Shown here piece by piece: positions 53,080 to 61,415 of a stretch of 64,000 nt of DNA; within the stretch, counting starts at the first letter, position 1; each line of letters begins with the position of its first letter. A program made the translations under genes and the position numbers. The notes under the pieces are model-generated. The model had not been told where the DNA came from. It was given only the letters and a program-made list of their open reading frames with translations, and searched no databases. Source of the DNA: Streptomyces sp. NRRL S-455 (GTDB taxonomy: Bacteria > Actinomycetota > Actinomycetes > Streptomycetales > Streptomycetaceae); the NCBI RefSeq assembly GCF_000717875.1, contig NZ_JOCT01000019.1, positions 62,001 through 126,000 of the forward strand, given 5' to 3'.

Positions 53080-54420
53080 TCAGTCCCGCACCAGCGGGGC
53101 GCCCGCGTCCCGCCAGGCGATGATGCCGCCGGTCAGGCTGCGCGCGTCCGGGTGACCCATGCGGGTCAGCAGTGCCGCGTACCGGGCGGACTGCTGGCCC
53201 ACCGGGCAGGCCAGCAGCACGGGCTGGCGTCGGCTGAACGGCAGCCCGCCGTGGAGGAGTTCGGCGAACAGCTCGTCGACGATGTTGACCGACCCGTCGA
53301 TGTGCAGCGCCGCGTACGCGTAGGGGCTGCGCAGGTCGACCACGAGCGGCCGGGCGGACTCGATCCACCGCCGGGCTTCGGCCACGGTGACCGAGGGCGC
53401 TCCGCTCACCTCGGCGTCGGTCAGGTCGGCCGGCGAGTTCCTCCGGGCCGGCCGGCCCAGCAGATCGGGCCGCCGCTGCCGGACGTAGCTCAGATAGCTC
53501 TCCACGCGGTCGCAGACGATGAACACCGCGGTCCGGCGCTCCGTCAGTTCCTCGCCGCGCTCGGTCAACTCCTCGTCGAGCGGGCGCAGATGGCGGGCGG
53601 CCCCGAAGTAGGCGGCGCCCGAGGTGGGTCCGCCCAGGATGCCGCAGCGGCGGTTCAGGACCAGCATCCCCTCGATCGCCTCGTCGGCGCTCACCGACTC
53701 CAGCGTGTCGTACGTCCCGGGATCGAACAGGCCGACCTCCTGCACCTCGTCGATGGTGCGGATCCCCGGGATGAAGTCGGACTTGGCCGCGACCAGTCCG
53801 ACCACCCGCACCGACGGGTCCTCCTGGCGCAGCGCGCGGGCCACGCCCGTGGAGGAACCGGCCGTGCCCACACACGCCACGAACCAGTCCGGCACCCGGC
53901 CGTCCAGGTCCTTGACGATCTCCGGGCCGGTGCCGGTGAGGTGCGCCTCGGTGTTGCGCGGGTTGAAGTACTGGTCGGTGTGCAGATGGGCGCTGCCGGA
54001 GGCGGACAGCGTCCGGTGGAAGAGGGTCAGCGGGTCGTCCGTCGCGGTCGGGTCCAGGCACTCGCTCTGCCCGGGCAGTTCTTCGATCTCCGCGCCGAGC
54101 AGCAGCAGCAGGTCCTTGATCTCCGGGACCCGCATCCGGTTGGTGACGCTCTTGAAGTCGAGACCGTGCATGCCCGCGACGACCGCCAGCGCCTTCGCCG
54201 TGTTGCCGCTCGACAACTCCACGACCTGACTGCCCTGTTCGACCGCGCCGGCCAGCAGGGGGCGCGCCATGCTCCAGGCCGCCCGGTCCTTCACCGACCC
54301 CCAGGGGTTGAGCATCTCCAGCTTGGCGAACAGGTCGATGTTCCGCAGCCCGTGCACGGCCGGGTCGATCCGCACCAGCGGGGTGTTGCCGATCGCATCG
54401 GTGATGCTGTCGTACCTCAC
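53080..54420 (-). CDS. Cysteine-synthase-like PLP enzyme fused to a rhodanese domain
   Basis: 446 residues. Residues 1 to about 310 are a fold-type II enzyme: IGNTPLVRID, MLNPWGSVKDRAAWSM (K44), VELSSGNTAKALAVV, and VGTAGSSTGVARAL. After a linker the C-terminal part is a rhodanese module: VVDLRSPYAYAALHIDGSVN, and the cysteine loop LLACPVGQQSARYAALL. A rhodanese domain passes a persulfide sulfur, so the fusion can supply sulfur to the PLP site or remove it. The start is GTG 54420, a GTGA overlap with the decarboxylase stop. Coexistence with a SufS-like gene points to sulfur-containing product formation. Confidence 0.85.
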   Translation of the reverse strand: MRYDSITDAIGNTPLVRIDPAVHGLRNIDLFAKLEMLNPWGSVKDRAAWSMARPLLAGAVEQGSQVVELSSGNTAKALAVVAGMHGLDFKSVTNRMRVPEIKDLLLLLGAEIEELPGQSECLDPTATDDPLTLFHRTLSASGSAHLHTDQYFNPRNTEAHLTGTGPEIVKDLDGRVPDWFVACVGTAGSSTGVARALRQEDPSVRVVGLVAAKSDFIPGIRTIDEVQEVGLFDPGTYDTLESVSADEAIEGMLVLNRRCGILGGPTSGAAYFGAARHLRPLDEELTERGEELTERRTAVFIVCDRVESYLSYVRQRRPDLLGRPARRNSPADLTDAEVSGAPSVTVAEARRWIESARPLVVDLRSPYAYAALHIDGSVNIVDELFAELLHGGLPFSRRQPVLLACPVGQQSARYAALLTRMGHPDARSLTGGIIAWRDAGAPLVRD

Positions 54421-55889
54421 TGGGATCCCCCCGAGGGCGTGGTCGGCCAGAACAGTTCGTCGAGGCACCAGCGCCACAGGTCGCCCTCCTGCCAGGCGGC
54501 GACCTTGCGGGCGGCGGGCTGGTGCTGGGCGCGGGTGGCGTGGAAGTCCATGACGTAACCGGCGGTGTTGGCGAAGGCCAGCAGGTCGCCCGGTTCCGGG
54601 CGGCGCGGCAGGAACACCGTACGGCGGGTGATCAGGTCCGTCTCCAGGCAGAGACTGCCGAGGAGATGCACGGCGACGGGACCGGAGCCGCTGAGCGACC
54701 CCGTCGGGCTTCTCGGTACGACGACCGGGTCCATGAGCACTCCGTGGTCCTCCAGGGCGATGTCGTCCGCCTTCGCCGCCAGCCGTACGAGGAGTTCACC
54801 GCCGGTCTCCTGGGCGCGGACCTCCAGCACTCTCGCCAGTGTCAGCCCGCACTGGTCCAGCAGTGCCCGGCCGGGTTCGGTGTGCAGGTCGTAGAGGTGC
54901 TCCAGCAGCAGCGCGGCCAGCGGCCGGCCGCCGAGGGAGGCGGCGGGACGGGACAGCAGCTCGTCCAGGTACGCCGCGCCCGCGAGGGGCCGGTGGGCGG
55001 GGTAGAGGCCCAGCGCGCCCCGCAGGGTGCCGGACTCCTCGCGCAGCCCGTAGCCGTGACCTCCCCACGTCAGCGGCGGACGCCGGCCCAGCACGGCCGA
55101 CGTCAGCGCGGTCGTGTACGCCTCCCACTGCTCCCGCTCGGCCAGGTAGCTGACGCCGAACCCGCCGCCGATGTCCACCGCCCGGGGCCGTAACCCCCGG
55201 CTCCGGCACGCCTCCAGAGCGGCCAGACAGCCCTCGAGCGCGGTCGCCTTCTCCGCGACGCTGGTGGTGTCCAGGTGGTAGGCCACGCCGACCGGATCGA
55301 CCGCGTCACCGTGCCGCTCGACCGCCTCCAGCAGGGCGTCCAACTCCCGTACGGGAGTGCCGAACCGGCTACGGCGGCTCAGCACGCGCACACCCGGCGT
55401 CTCGAACCCCGACAGACGCAGCAGCACTCGCACCGGGGCGAGCGCGTGCGCCCGCACCAGGGCGGCCAGCTGGTCCAGCTCGGCGGTCGTGTCCACGCTG
55501 ACGGTCACGCCCGTACGGGCCGCGAGCCACAGGAACTCGGGGTTCTTCGGCCCTGTGGCCGTGATCCGGTCGCCGGTGAAACCGGCCCCCAGGGCGTGCT
55601 GCAACTCGCCCAGGGACGCGACGTCGACGCCCGCGTCCGTGGTGGCGAGGCGGCGCAGCAGCGCGCTGGACCGGTTGGCCTTGTGGGCGAAGAAGACCTG
55701 GCCGGACAGATGGTGCGTGCGATACACCGACCGGAACCCGTCCAGGTTCTCCGCGATCTGGTCCGGCACCACGACGTGCAGGGGTGAGCCGAGCGCGTCG
55801 CTGAGCGTGTGCAGCGTCCCGGTCGCCGCCAGGAGCGACCCGAGCCGGGGTGCCAGCCGGGGTTCCAGATACAAGGGCCGGCCGTCCAT
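54417..55889 (-). CDS. Y4yA-like PLP-dependent decarboxylase-family enzyme
   Basis: 490 residues of the alanine-racemase/DapDC fold (fold-type III). The PLP lysine is in VFFAHKANRSSALLRRL; VDVASLGELQHALGAGF follows, then the HIGGGF-like VDIGGGFGVSYLAEREQW phosphate loop. The C-terminal half has CLETDLITRRTVFLPRRPEPGD and AGYVMDFHA, matching the Orn/DAP decarboxylase C-domain though the usual active-site cysteine and DALL motif are changed (LGSLCLETD). The protein is longer than LysA. It resembles Y4yA-family proteins of unknown reaction. It is the first gene of the three-PLP operon. Confidence 0.75.
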   Translation of the reverse strand: MDGRPLYLEPRLAPRLGSLLAATGTLHTLSDALGSPLHVVVPDQIAENLDGFRSVYRTHHLSGQVFFAHKANRSSALLRRLATTDAGVDVASLGELQHALGAGFTGDRITATGPKNPEFLWLAARTGVTVSVDTTAELDQLAALVRAHALAPVRVLLRLSGFETPGVRVLSRRSRFGTPVRELDALLEAVERHGDAVDPVGVAYHLDTTSVAEKATALEGCLAALEACRSRGLRPRAVDIGGGFGVSYLAEREQWEAYTTALTSAVLGRRPPLTWGGHGYGLREESGTLRGALGLYPAHRPLAGAAYLDELLSRPAASLGGRPLAALLLEHLYDLHTEPGRALLDQCGLTLARVLEVRAQETGGELLVRLAAKADDIALEDHGVLMDPVVVPRSPTGSLSGSGPVAVHLLGSLCLETDLITRRTVFLPRRPEPGDLLAFANTAGYVMDFHATRAQHQPAARKVAAWQEGDLWRWCLDELFWPTTPSGGSQ

Positions 55890-55986
55890 GCGCGCTCCCT
55901 CCCCTGAAGCCGCGCGCCCGGTGTCCGGGCACGTCCCGACACTCCCCGCGTTTCGCCGTATAGCCCCTATCCATTCTTCGGTCGCT

Positions 55987-56085
55987 TTACGCCCGGAACG
56001 GGCCGGTCCCGTCCCGTCGCACCAGCCCGTCGCTCACCGCGTACCGCACGCCGTCCCAGGAGTGGCCCCGTCGCCGAATCGAGAT
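55987..56085 (-). pseudogene. Possible C-terminal gene remnant
   Basis: On the minus strand a frame ending in TAA at 55987 reads GHSWDGVRYAVSDGLV followed by RRDGTGPFRA. The segment looks like a genuine C-terminus of a longer protein, but I cannot extend it upstream to a start or name the family. It may be a leftover of a lost gene or chance. Confidence 0.2.
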
Positions 56086-56370
56086 CGATCCGGAGCCCGA
56101 TGCCCAGTTCGGCCCGCGGCCGCTCGACCCCGTCCGGGCTGCCGACTTCGTCACCGGCAACCGTCTTGGGCGCCCGTGGATCAGGGCGGACCCGGAAGGG
56201 GGGCGGCAGGGCGGTCCGGGGAGTTGAGGCGCAGGACGGCGCCCGGTGACATCGGGGCCCCTTCGACGCCTTCACCGGCCGGTCGGCCAGATTGCCGAGG
56301 GCCGGGGAGTACCGGCCAGAGCCGGGGGCGACTGCCGCCCGTAAGGCGCTCAAATGGTCGACGAGCACCC

Positions 56371-56407
56371 CGACCCTGGATACGGCATATGGCCGTATCC
56401 AGGGTCG
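56371..56407. repeat. Perfect 16-bp inverted repeat
   Basis: CGACCCTGGATACGGC and its exact complement enclose the five-base loop ATATG. It lies about 480 bases upstream of the PLP operon start and just before the hydrolase at 56440, overlapping one of its possible start codons (ATG 56389). Such length and symmetry fit a regulator operator or a stable hairpin more than chance. Confidence 0.7.
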
Positions 56408-56439
56408 CAGCGACTGGCACACGGGTCATGCTGGGCTCC

Positions 56440-57402
56440 ATGGACGTCCGCCCCTTGAGTTCGCGGTCAGCGACGGAAGACAGCCCGGGCCTGGCCACTG
56501 CCGCCGGACGCGGTCAGCAGCCGCGAAAGCTGTCTCCGGGGGTGCGCCCGGTCACCCTCGACGCGAACGGCATCACCCTTTCCGGCTTGCTGAGTGAGCC
56601 GGCCCAGGATCCGCCGCGCGCTGTGATCGTCGCCCTGCACGGCGGTGGCGTGAATGCCGGGTACTTCGACGGCCAGGCGCACCCCGACGTGTCCCTGCTG
56701 ACGCTGGGCGCGGGCCTGGGCTACACGGTGCTGGCTCTGGACCGCCCGGGTTACGGGGCCTCCGCCGCCGGCCTTCCGGGCGGGCAGAGACTCAGCGCGC
56801 AGGCCACCACCGTCCGTGCGGCGATCGCCGCCTTCACCGCTGCCCATGCCTCAGGGGCCGGCACGCTGGTGCTGGGCCACTCGTTCGGCGCCAAGGTCGC
56901 TTTCGCCGTGGCCGCCGACTGGCACGCGCCGGCGCTGCTGGGCGTGGATGTCTCCGGGTGCGGCCGCCGGCTGGCCGTACCCGCCGGCCGGCTCGACCCC
57001 GACCGGAGTGAGGGGCTGCGGCACCGGAACTGGGGACCCCTGAACCTGTATCCGCCCGACACGTTCCGGATGAGCCGGACGGTCGTGGCGACCATGCCGG
57101 CTCAGGAGTTCAGCACGGTGGCGGGCTGGATGCGGCTGTCGGCGGGGATCCTGCCGCGGGTCCGCGTCCCGGTCCGGCTCACCTTCGCGCAGCACGAGTC
57201 GTGGTGGGGCCGTGAGGACGATGACGTCGCCGACCTGATGGGACATCTGTCGGCGGCCCCCCGGATCGTCGTCGACCATCTCCCGCACGCCGGGCACAAC
57301 ATCAGCCTCGGCTGGGCTGCCCGCGCGTACCACCTCAAGGCGCTGGCATTCGCCGAGGAGTGCCTGACCGCTCGGGCTCACCAGGCGCGGCAAGACCGCT
57401 GA
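56440..57402 (+). CDS. Alpha/beta hydrolase
   Basis: About 320 residues from ATG 56440; ATG 56428, 56389 and GTG 56542 are other in-frame options because no strong ribosome site is present. The oxyanion segment is VIVALHGGGVNAGYFDG, the nucleophile elbow TLVLGHSFGAKVAFAV (GHSFG), and the histidine is in DHLPHAGHNISL. A typical catalytic acid is not obvious but QHESWWGRED could supply it. Substrate unknown. Close to the downstream minus-strand sugar-type genes but convergent with them. Confidence 0.78.
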   Translation: MDVRPLSSRSATEDSPGLATAAGRGQQPRKLSPGVRPVTLDANGITLSGLLSEPAQDPPRAVIVALHGGGVNAGYFDGQAHPDVSLLTLGAGLGYTVLALDRPGYGASAAGLPGGQRLSAQATTVRAAIAAFTAAHASGAGTLVLGHSFGAKVAFAVAADWHAPALLGVDVSGCGRRLAVPAGRLDPDRSEGLRHRNWGPLNLYPPDTFRMSRTVVATMPAQEFSTVAGWMRLSAGILPRVRVPVRLTFAQHESWWGREDDDVADLMGHLSAAPRIVVDHLPHAGHNISLGWAARAYHLKALAFAEECLTARAHQARQDR

Positions 57403-57423
57403 GCGGCACGCGTGGCCATGTTC

Positions 57424-58305
57424 TCAGCCGGTCCGCCAGGCGGCATCGAGCGCTGTCCGGTTGGCGCGGACCAGCTCGTGCAGATCCGTCTCGTACAGGG
57501 AGTCGGGCACCTGGTCGGAGAAGATCTCCAGCACACATGGCCCGCGGTACCCGGCACCGTGCACGGCGCGCAGCAGCGGACCCACGGGTATGTCACCGGT
57601 ACCGACGGTGCGCCTGTCCATGGGGGAGCGGGGTGTGCGCCAGTCGCTGACCTGGAGCAGGAACAGACGGTCGGGGGCGGTGTCGAGCGTGGCCGTCAGC
57701 TCGCTGTCCTGCCACAGATTCCACAGGTCCAGGCAGACGCCCACGTTCTCCCGGTCGACCTCCTGGACGATGTCCAGCGCCTGCCGGTACGTCCAGATGG
57801 CGGTCTCCGTGTTGATGAGCACCGGGTTGAGCGGCTCCAGCGCGACCCGTACGCCATGCTCCGCGGCGATGCCGGCCAGTTCCCGATGATGGGCGATCAC
57901 CCCATCCACGGCCCGGTGCAGGTTCCCGTCCGGCGCGGGACCGGTGTTGGTCACGAAGACCGCGTCCGGCGCCACGGGGGCGATCAGCTCCACGCTCCGG
58001 CGGAAGCGGGCCAGCCGGTCGCGCCTGTCGGTGGGCTCCGGCTGCGTCCGGCTGGGGAAGACGGTGCGTACGGCCGGCTGCACCGAACTGATCGGCAGGC
58101 CCGCGTCGGCGACCGCGGCGAGCTGCGCCCTGGCCAGGCCGGGGCTCTCGCCGCCGTCGCCCCGGGCGCCGAGTTTGGCCTCGCACAGCTCCATGGCCTC
58201 GACGCCGAGCCGTGCGTAGCGCTCCACGTCCTCCTCGAAGGACCACGGCATCGTGGTGAACTGGTTGACGCCGTACGCGAAGGGAAGGGCGGCGGTGTCG
58301 TTCAT
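57424..58305 (-). CDS. Sugar phosphate isomerase/epimerase-like TIM-barrel protein
   Basis: 293 residues of the xylose isomerase-like AP endonuclease 2 superfamily. Motifs: YGVNQFTTMPWSFEEDVERY, GVEAMELCEAKLG, ALEPLNPVLINTETAIW (metal glutamate), VGVCLDLWNLWQDSEL, and VLEIFSDQVPDSLYE. Members isomerise or epimerise keto sugars and inositol derivatives. ATG 58305 lies in an ATGA overlap with the hydrolase at 58302-59168; no separate ribosome site, so translational coupling is likely. Operon with PMI and SDR genes upstream. Confidence 0.82.
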   Translation of the reverse strand: MNDTAALPFAYGVNQFTTMPWSFEEDVERYARLGVEAMELCEAKLGARGDGGESPGLARAQLAAVADAGLPISSVQPAVRTVFPSRTQPEPTDRRDRLARFRRSVELIAPVAPDAVFVTNTGPAPDGNLHRAVDGVIAHHRELAGIAAEHGVRVALEPLNPVLINTETAIWTYRQALDIVQEVDRENVGVCLDLWNLWQDSELTATLDTAPDRLFLLQVSDWRTPRSPMDRRTVGTGDIPVGPLLRAVHGAGYRGPCVLEIFSDQVPDSLYETDLHELVRANRTALDAAWRTG

Positions 58306-59168
58306 GTCAGGGTGTCCGTGTCCGTGTCCGTGTTCGTTTCCGTGTCGGTCTCGGTCTCGGCCTCGGTGAGGAACTCCGCGACCGTGCGGTTGAACTTCTC
58401 CGGTTCGTCGAAGAACAGCGCATGGCCGCCGTGGTCGAAGAAGACGGTCCTGGCGCCAGGGATCGCCTCGCCGACCCACGCCGGCCCCTGCCAGGGGAAC
58501 ACCTCGTCCCGGCGGGCCACGAGGACGAGGCTGGGCAGTCGGACGGTGGGCAGCAGATCACGCCAGTCGTACCGGGTGTGGTCCGCCATCAGCGCGCTGC
58601 GCGCCCACGGCGGTGACTTGGCCATCTCCCCGAGGAACAACTCCCTTTCCTCCCCGGTGGGTTCGGTGGCGAACACCGTGTCGATCTGGTCCCGGTCGAA
58701 GGCGGGCGGATCGCAGGTGAGCTGGGTCTGCAAGGCGGCCAGGGACGCGTCGTCGTAGCAGGTGGCGTGTGCGTGCTTCCAGTCCTGGGCGTAGTACTGG
58801 CGGGGCGCCTGCTCGACGAAGACCGCCCGCGCCAGCCGGTGCCGGCCGAAGAGTTCCAGATAGCTCCAGATGACGGGGCAGCCCAGTGACCAGCCCAGAA
58901 CCGTCACCTCGCGCAGGTCGAGCGCTTCGAGAAGATCGAACAGGTCCCTGGCGAGCCGTGGGACGCGATAACCGTGGGGTGGTGTGCCGGAGTCGCCGTG
59001 CCCGCGCAGATCGACGGTGATGACCCGGGCGTGTTCCGCCAGAGCGTCCACATTGCGGGTGAAGAACCGGCCGCTGAAGCCCCAGCCGTGGATCAGGACC
59101 AGCGGCGGTCCGCTTCCGTGTTCCTCGTAGTGAAGGGTCACGCCGTCGTTGGTGGTGATGTCACCCAT
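58302..59168 (-). CDS. Alpha/beta hydrolase with repeat-encoded acidic tail
   Basis: 288 residues. MGDITTNDGVTLHYEEHGSG starts the fold; oxyanion LVLIHGWGFSGRFF, nucleophile elbow VTVLGWSLGCPVIW (GWSLG), acid in LVLVARRDEVFPW and histidine in FFDHGGHALFFDEPEKF complete a normal triad. The last 17 residues are a T/D/E run (ETETDTETN...) encoded by imperfect hexamer repeats at 58312-58367, outside the fold. The start is ATG 59168. It resembles haloperoxidase/epoxide hydrolase-like esterases; the substrate is not inferable. Confidence 0.85.
   Translation of the reverse strand: MGDITTNDGVTLHYEEHGSGPPLVLIHGWGFSGRFFTRNVDALAEHARVITVDLRGHGDSGTPPHGYRVPRLARDLFDLLEALDLREVTVLGWSLGCPVIWSYLELFGRHRLARAVFVEQAPRQYYAQDWKHAHATCYDDASLAALQTQLTCDPPAFDRDQIDTVFATEPTGEERELFLGEMAKSPPWARSALMADHTRYDWRDLLPTVRLPSLVLVARRDEVFPWQGPAWVGEAIPGARTVFFDHGGHALFFDEPEKFNRTVAEFLTEAETETDTETNTDTDTDTLT
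58312..58367. repeat. Degenerate hexanucleotide repeat at a gene 3' end
   Basis: About nine copies of a GTGTCC-like hexamer (variants GTGTTC, GTTTCC, GTGTCG, GTCTCG, GCCTCG). It encodes the T/D/E tail of the hydrolase and ends six bases before the start codon region of the isomerase gene on the same strand. Confidence 0.8.
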
Positions 59169-59202
59169 CCGTGGTGTGCGCCTTTCCCGTCGTTCTCTGC
59201 TG

Positions 59203-60276
59203 TCAGCCGGTCCCGTCGAGCCCTTCGCCGAGCGCGGCGACGGCGGCCTGCCCGTGCCCTGCCGCCAGCAGCGGCGAGCGGATGTCGTGCTCCAGGTCGG
59301 GCAGATACCCGGCGAGCACGTCGGCGGGCCCCTGGATCCGCACCCTGCCCAGCGCGGCGGGCAGCAGAAGAGTGCGGGCGCGGTCCAGCGGCACCCGCTG
59401 CCCGCCGGACTCCACCGTGACCGCCGCCCCGGCGTTGCTCAGCACCAGTGCGGTGGAGAAGTCGCGCACCAACGGCGCCGCGGTACCGACCCGCCACCGC
59501 TCCAGGGCGAAGTGCGGACCGGCGCACAGCACCGTGCGCTCCACCCCGTCGTCCACCGGGACGCACAGCCCCGGCTGGAAGTCGGGCCGCGACTCGGGGC
59601 GCCACTGCTCGAGCAGCCGCTCCAGATTGGCGTGCCGCTCCTCCTCGTCCAGGGCGGAGCCGTCCTCCATGCGCCACGCCATGGCGTGCTGCTGGATGTC
59701 GGAGGTCTGCTCGATCTCGTACACCAGGGTGCCGGGCCCGAAGCTGTGCAGTGTCCCGCCGGGGACGTACAGCGTCTGCCCCGCCCGTACCGGAAGCCGG
59801 CGCATGACCTCGTCGAAGTCCTGTGCCAGCAGGGCCCGGTGCAGCCGGTCCCGGTCGACGCCGGCCTTCACCCCGACCAGGGCGGTGGCGCCTGGTTCCG
59901 CGTCGAGGACGTGCCAGGCCTCGGTCTTGCCGTGCGGTTCGCCCTCCAGCCGGCGCGCGGTGGCGTCGTCGGCGTGGAGATGAACCGGAAGGGGGCCGGC
60001 CGCGTCGATGAACTTCGTCAGGACCGGGAAGTGCGGGCCGCGCCATCCGGGCCCGACGAGTTCGTCGGGGTGGTTCTCGGCGAGGCCGCGCAGCGAGTGT
60101 CCGGCCAGCGGGCCGTCCGCCACCCGCGCGCCCTCCCCGTCGACGTCGCTGACCTCCCAGGTCTCGGCCACCGGCCCGTCGGGCAGGCCGGTGCGCCCCC
60201 ACCGTTCGGCGAGCGCCCGGCCACCGAACACGTGCTGCTTGACCGGTGTGGTCAGGCGCAGCGGGTACCAGTCCAC
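59203..60276 (-). CDS. Mannose-6-phosphate isomerase, class I
   Basis: 357 residues of the cupin-type PMI. VDWYPLRLTTPVKQHVFGGR is the usual first part; the zinc ligands are in LPVHLHADD (HxH), KTEAWHVLD (glutamate) and GGTLHSFGPG (histidine). The enzyme interconverts mannose-6-phosphate and fructose-6-phosphate, although some homologues act on other sugars. The start is GTG 60276 with AGGAG about six bases upstream; an extension to 60357 would consist of a low-complexity S/D/R stretch from a tandem repeat. Second gene of the SDR-PMI-hydrolase-isomerase operon. Confidence 0.85.
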   Translation of the reverse strand: MDWYPLRLTTPVKQHVFGGRALAERWGRTGLPDGPVAETWEVSDVDGEGARVADGPLAGHSLRGLAENHPDELVGPGWRGPHFPVLTKFIDAAGPLPVHLHADDATARRLEGEPHGKTEAWHVLDAEPGATALVGVKAGVDRDRLHRALLAQDFDEVMRRLPVRAGQTLYVPGGTLHSFGPGTLVYEIEQTSDIQQHAMAWRMEDGSALDEEERHANLERLLEQWRPESRPDFQPGLCVPVDDGVERTVLCAGPHFALERWRVGTAAPLVRDFSTALVLSNAGAAVTVESGGQRVPLDRARTLLLPAALGRVRIQGPADVLAGYLPDLEHDIRSPLLAAGHGQAAVAALGEGLDGTG

Positions 60277-60296
60277 GAGTGGCTCCTGCTCGTCGG

Positions 60297-60329
60297 AGGA
60301 TCGGTCAGTGGATCGGTCAGAGGATCGGC
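60297..60329. repeat. Short tandem repeat between PMI and SDR genes
   Basis: The 12-base unit GGATCGGTCAGT recurs with one change (GGATCGGTCAGA) and then a partial third copy, covering the gap and the end of the SDR gene. Two and a half copies; too short to suggest a function. Confidence 0.6.
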
Positions 60330-61162
60330 TGGCCACCGGTGACCGGGACCCGGGCACCGGAGACGTACGAAGCCTCGTCCGAGGCGAGCAGGACGTAGAC
60401 GGGGGCCACTTCGGCGGGCTGGCCGGCGCGGCCCAGCGGTGCCTGGTCGCTGCCGAAGTCCTCCACCTGCTCGGGCGGCATCGTGGCCGGGATCAGCGGT
60501 GTCCAGATCGGGCCGGGGGCGACGCTGTTGGCCCGGATGCCGCGGTCGGCGAGCAACTGGGCGAGCGAGCCGACCATGTTGGCGATGCCCGCCTTGGTCA
60601 CGTTGTACGGCAGCAGGGCGGGCGGCGGCATGTCGGAGTTCACCGAACTCGAGGCGATGATCGACGAACCCGGCTTCATGTGCGGCACCGCCGCCTTGCA
60701 CAGGTGGAACATGGCGCTCAGGTTCGTCGCCAGTGTGTGGTCCCACTCCTCGTCGGGGATCTCCTCCAGGGAGTCGCGGCTCATCTGGAAGGCCGCGTTG
60801 CTGACCAGTACGTCGATCCGTCCGAAGGAGTCCACGGCCCGGGCCACGACCTCCCGGCAGACGGCCGGGTCCGCCAGGTCACCGGGCACCAGCACCGCCT
60901 TGCGGCCGGCCTTCTCCACCCAGTGCGCGGTGTCTTGGGCGTCCTGCTCCTCCTCACCCAGGTACGAGATCAGCACATCGGCGCCTTCCCGGGCGTACGC
61001 GATGGCCACGGCCTTGCCGATGCCGCTGTCGCCACCGGTGATCACGGCCGCCTTCCCGGCCAGCCTGCCGGAGCCGCGGTAGCTGTGCTCGCCGTGGTCG
61101 GCCGAAGGCCGCAGTTCTGCCTCGCTGCCCGGCGGTTGCTGCTGCTGGGCGGGCAGACGCAT
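60317..61162 (-). CDS. Short-chain dehydrogenase/reductase
   Basis: 281 residues of the YghA-like SDR group. The cofactor loop is AAVITGGDSGIGKAVAIAYA (TGGxxxGIG), the NNAG-equivalent is VLVSNAAFQM, the catalytic serine SSSVNS, and YxxxK is YNVTK. The extended N-terminus (MRLPAQQQQPPGSEAEL...) is typical of this subgroup, which is often stress induced. An NAD(P)-dependent alcohol/carbonyl reaction is expected; substrate unknown. The start is ATG 61162 after GAGGGA. Confidence 0.88.
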   Translation of the reverse strand: MRLPAQQQQPPGSEAELRPSADHGEHSYRGSGRLAGKAAVITGGDSGIGKAVAIAYAREGADVLISYLGEEEQDAQDTAHWVEKAGRKAVLVPGDLADPAVCREVVARAVDSFGRIDVLVSNAAFQMSRDSLEEIPDEEWDHTLATNLSAMFHLCKAAVPHMKPGSSIIASSSVNSDMPPPALLPYNVTKAGIANMVGSLAQLLADRGIRANSVAPGPIWTPLIPATMPPEQVEDFGSDQAPLGRAGQPAEVAPVYVLLASDEASYVSGARVPVTGGQPIL

Positions 61163-61415
61163 GGGAATCCCTCACTCCTGCTGATCGGGTGTCACGTGCT
61201 GTGCGCGGCCGCTTCTTCTTCCGCGCGCTCCGGCGTCACATGCCGTGGGCGTCTCGAGACGCGCCGGAGGGCCGCGTTGCCCGGTCCGGGTTGCCCGGCA
61301 CCGCACCGCCCAAACGAAGGCGGTGCCGGTCTCCGTCAGCCGCATCGGACGATGGACGTCCCACCCGATATGTTGATCCGGTCTTATGAAGAAACCGTGA
61401 CGGCTCGGAGCGTGG

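Larger units (their letters stand above)
55890..56439. other. Intergenic stretch between the PLP operon and a hydrolase
   Basis: About 550 bases. It contains a long hairpin (56371-56407) and possibly a gene remnant near 55987-56085. No full gene with convincing features was seen. Confidence 0.5.

Noticed and set aside
61163..61415. Zur box upstream of the DUF318 permease
   Set aside because: Looked for because related permease pairs are zinc-linked in Bacillus; no acceptable match was seen.
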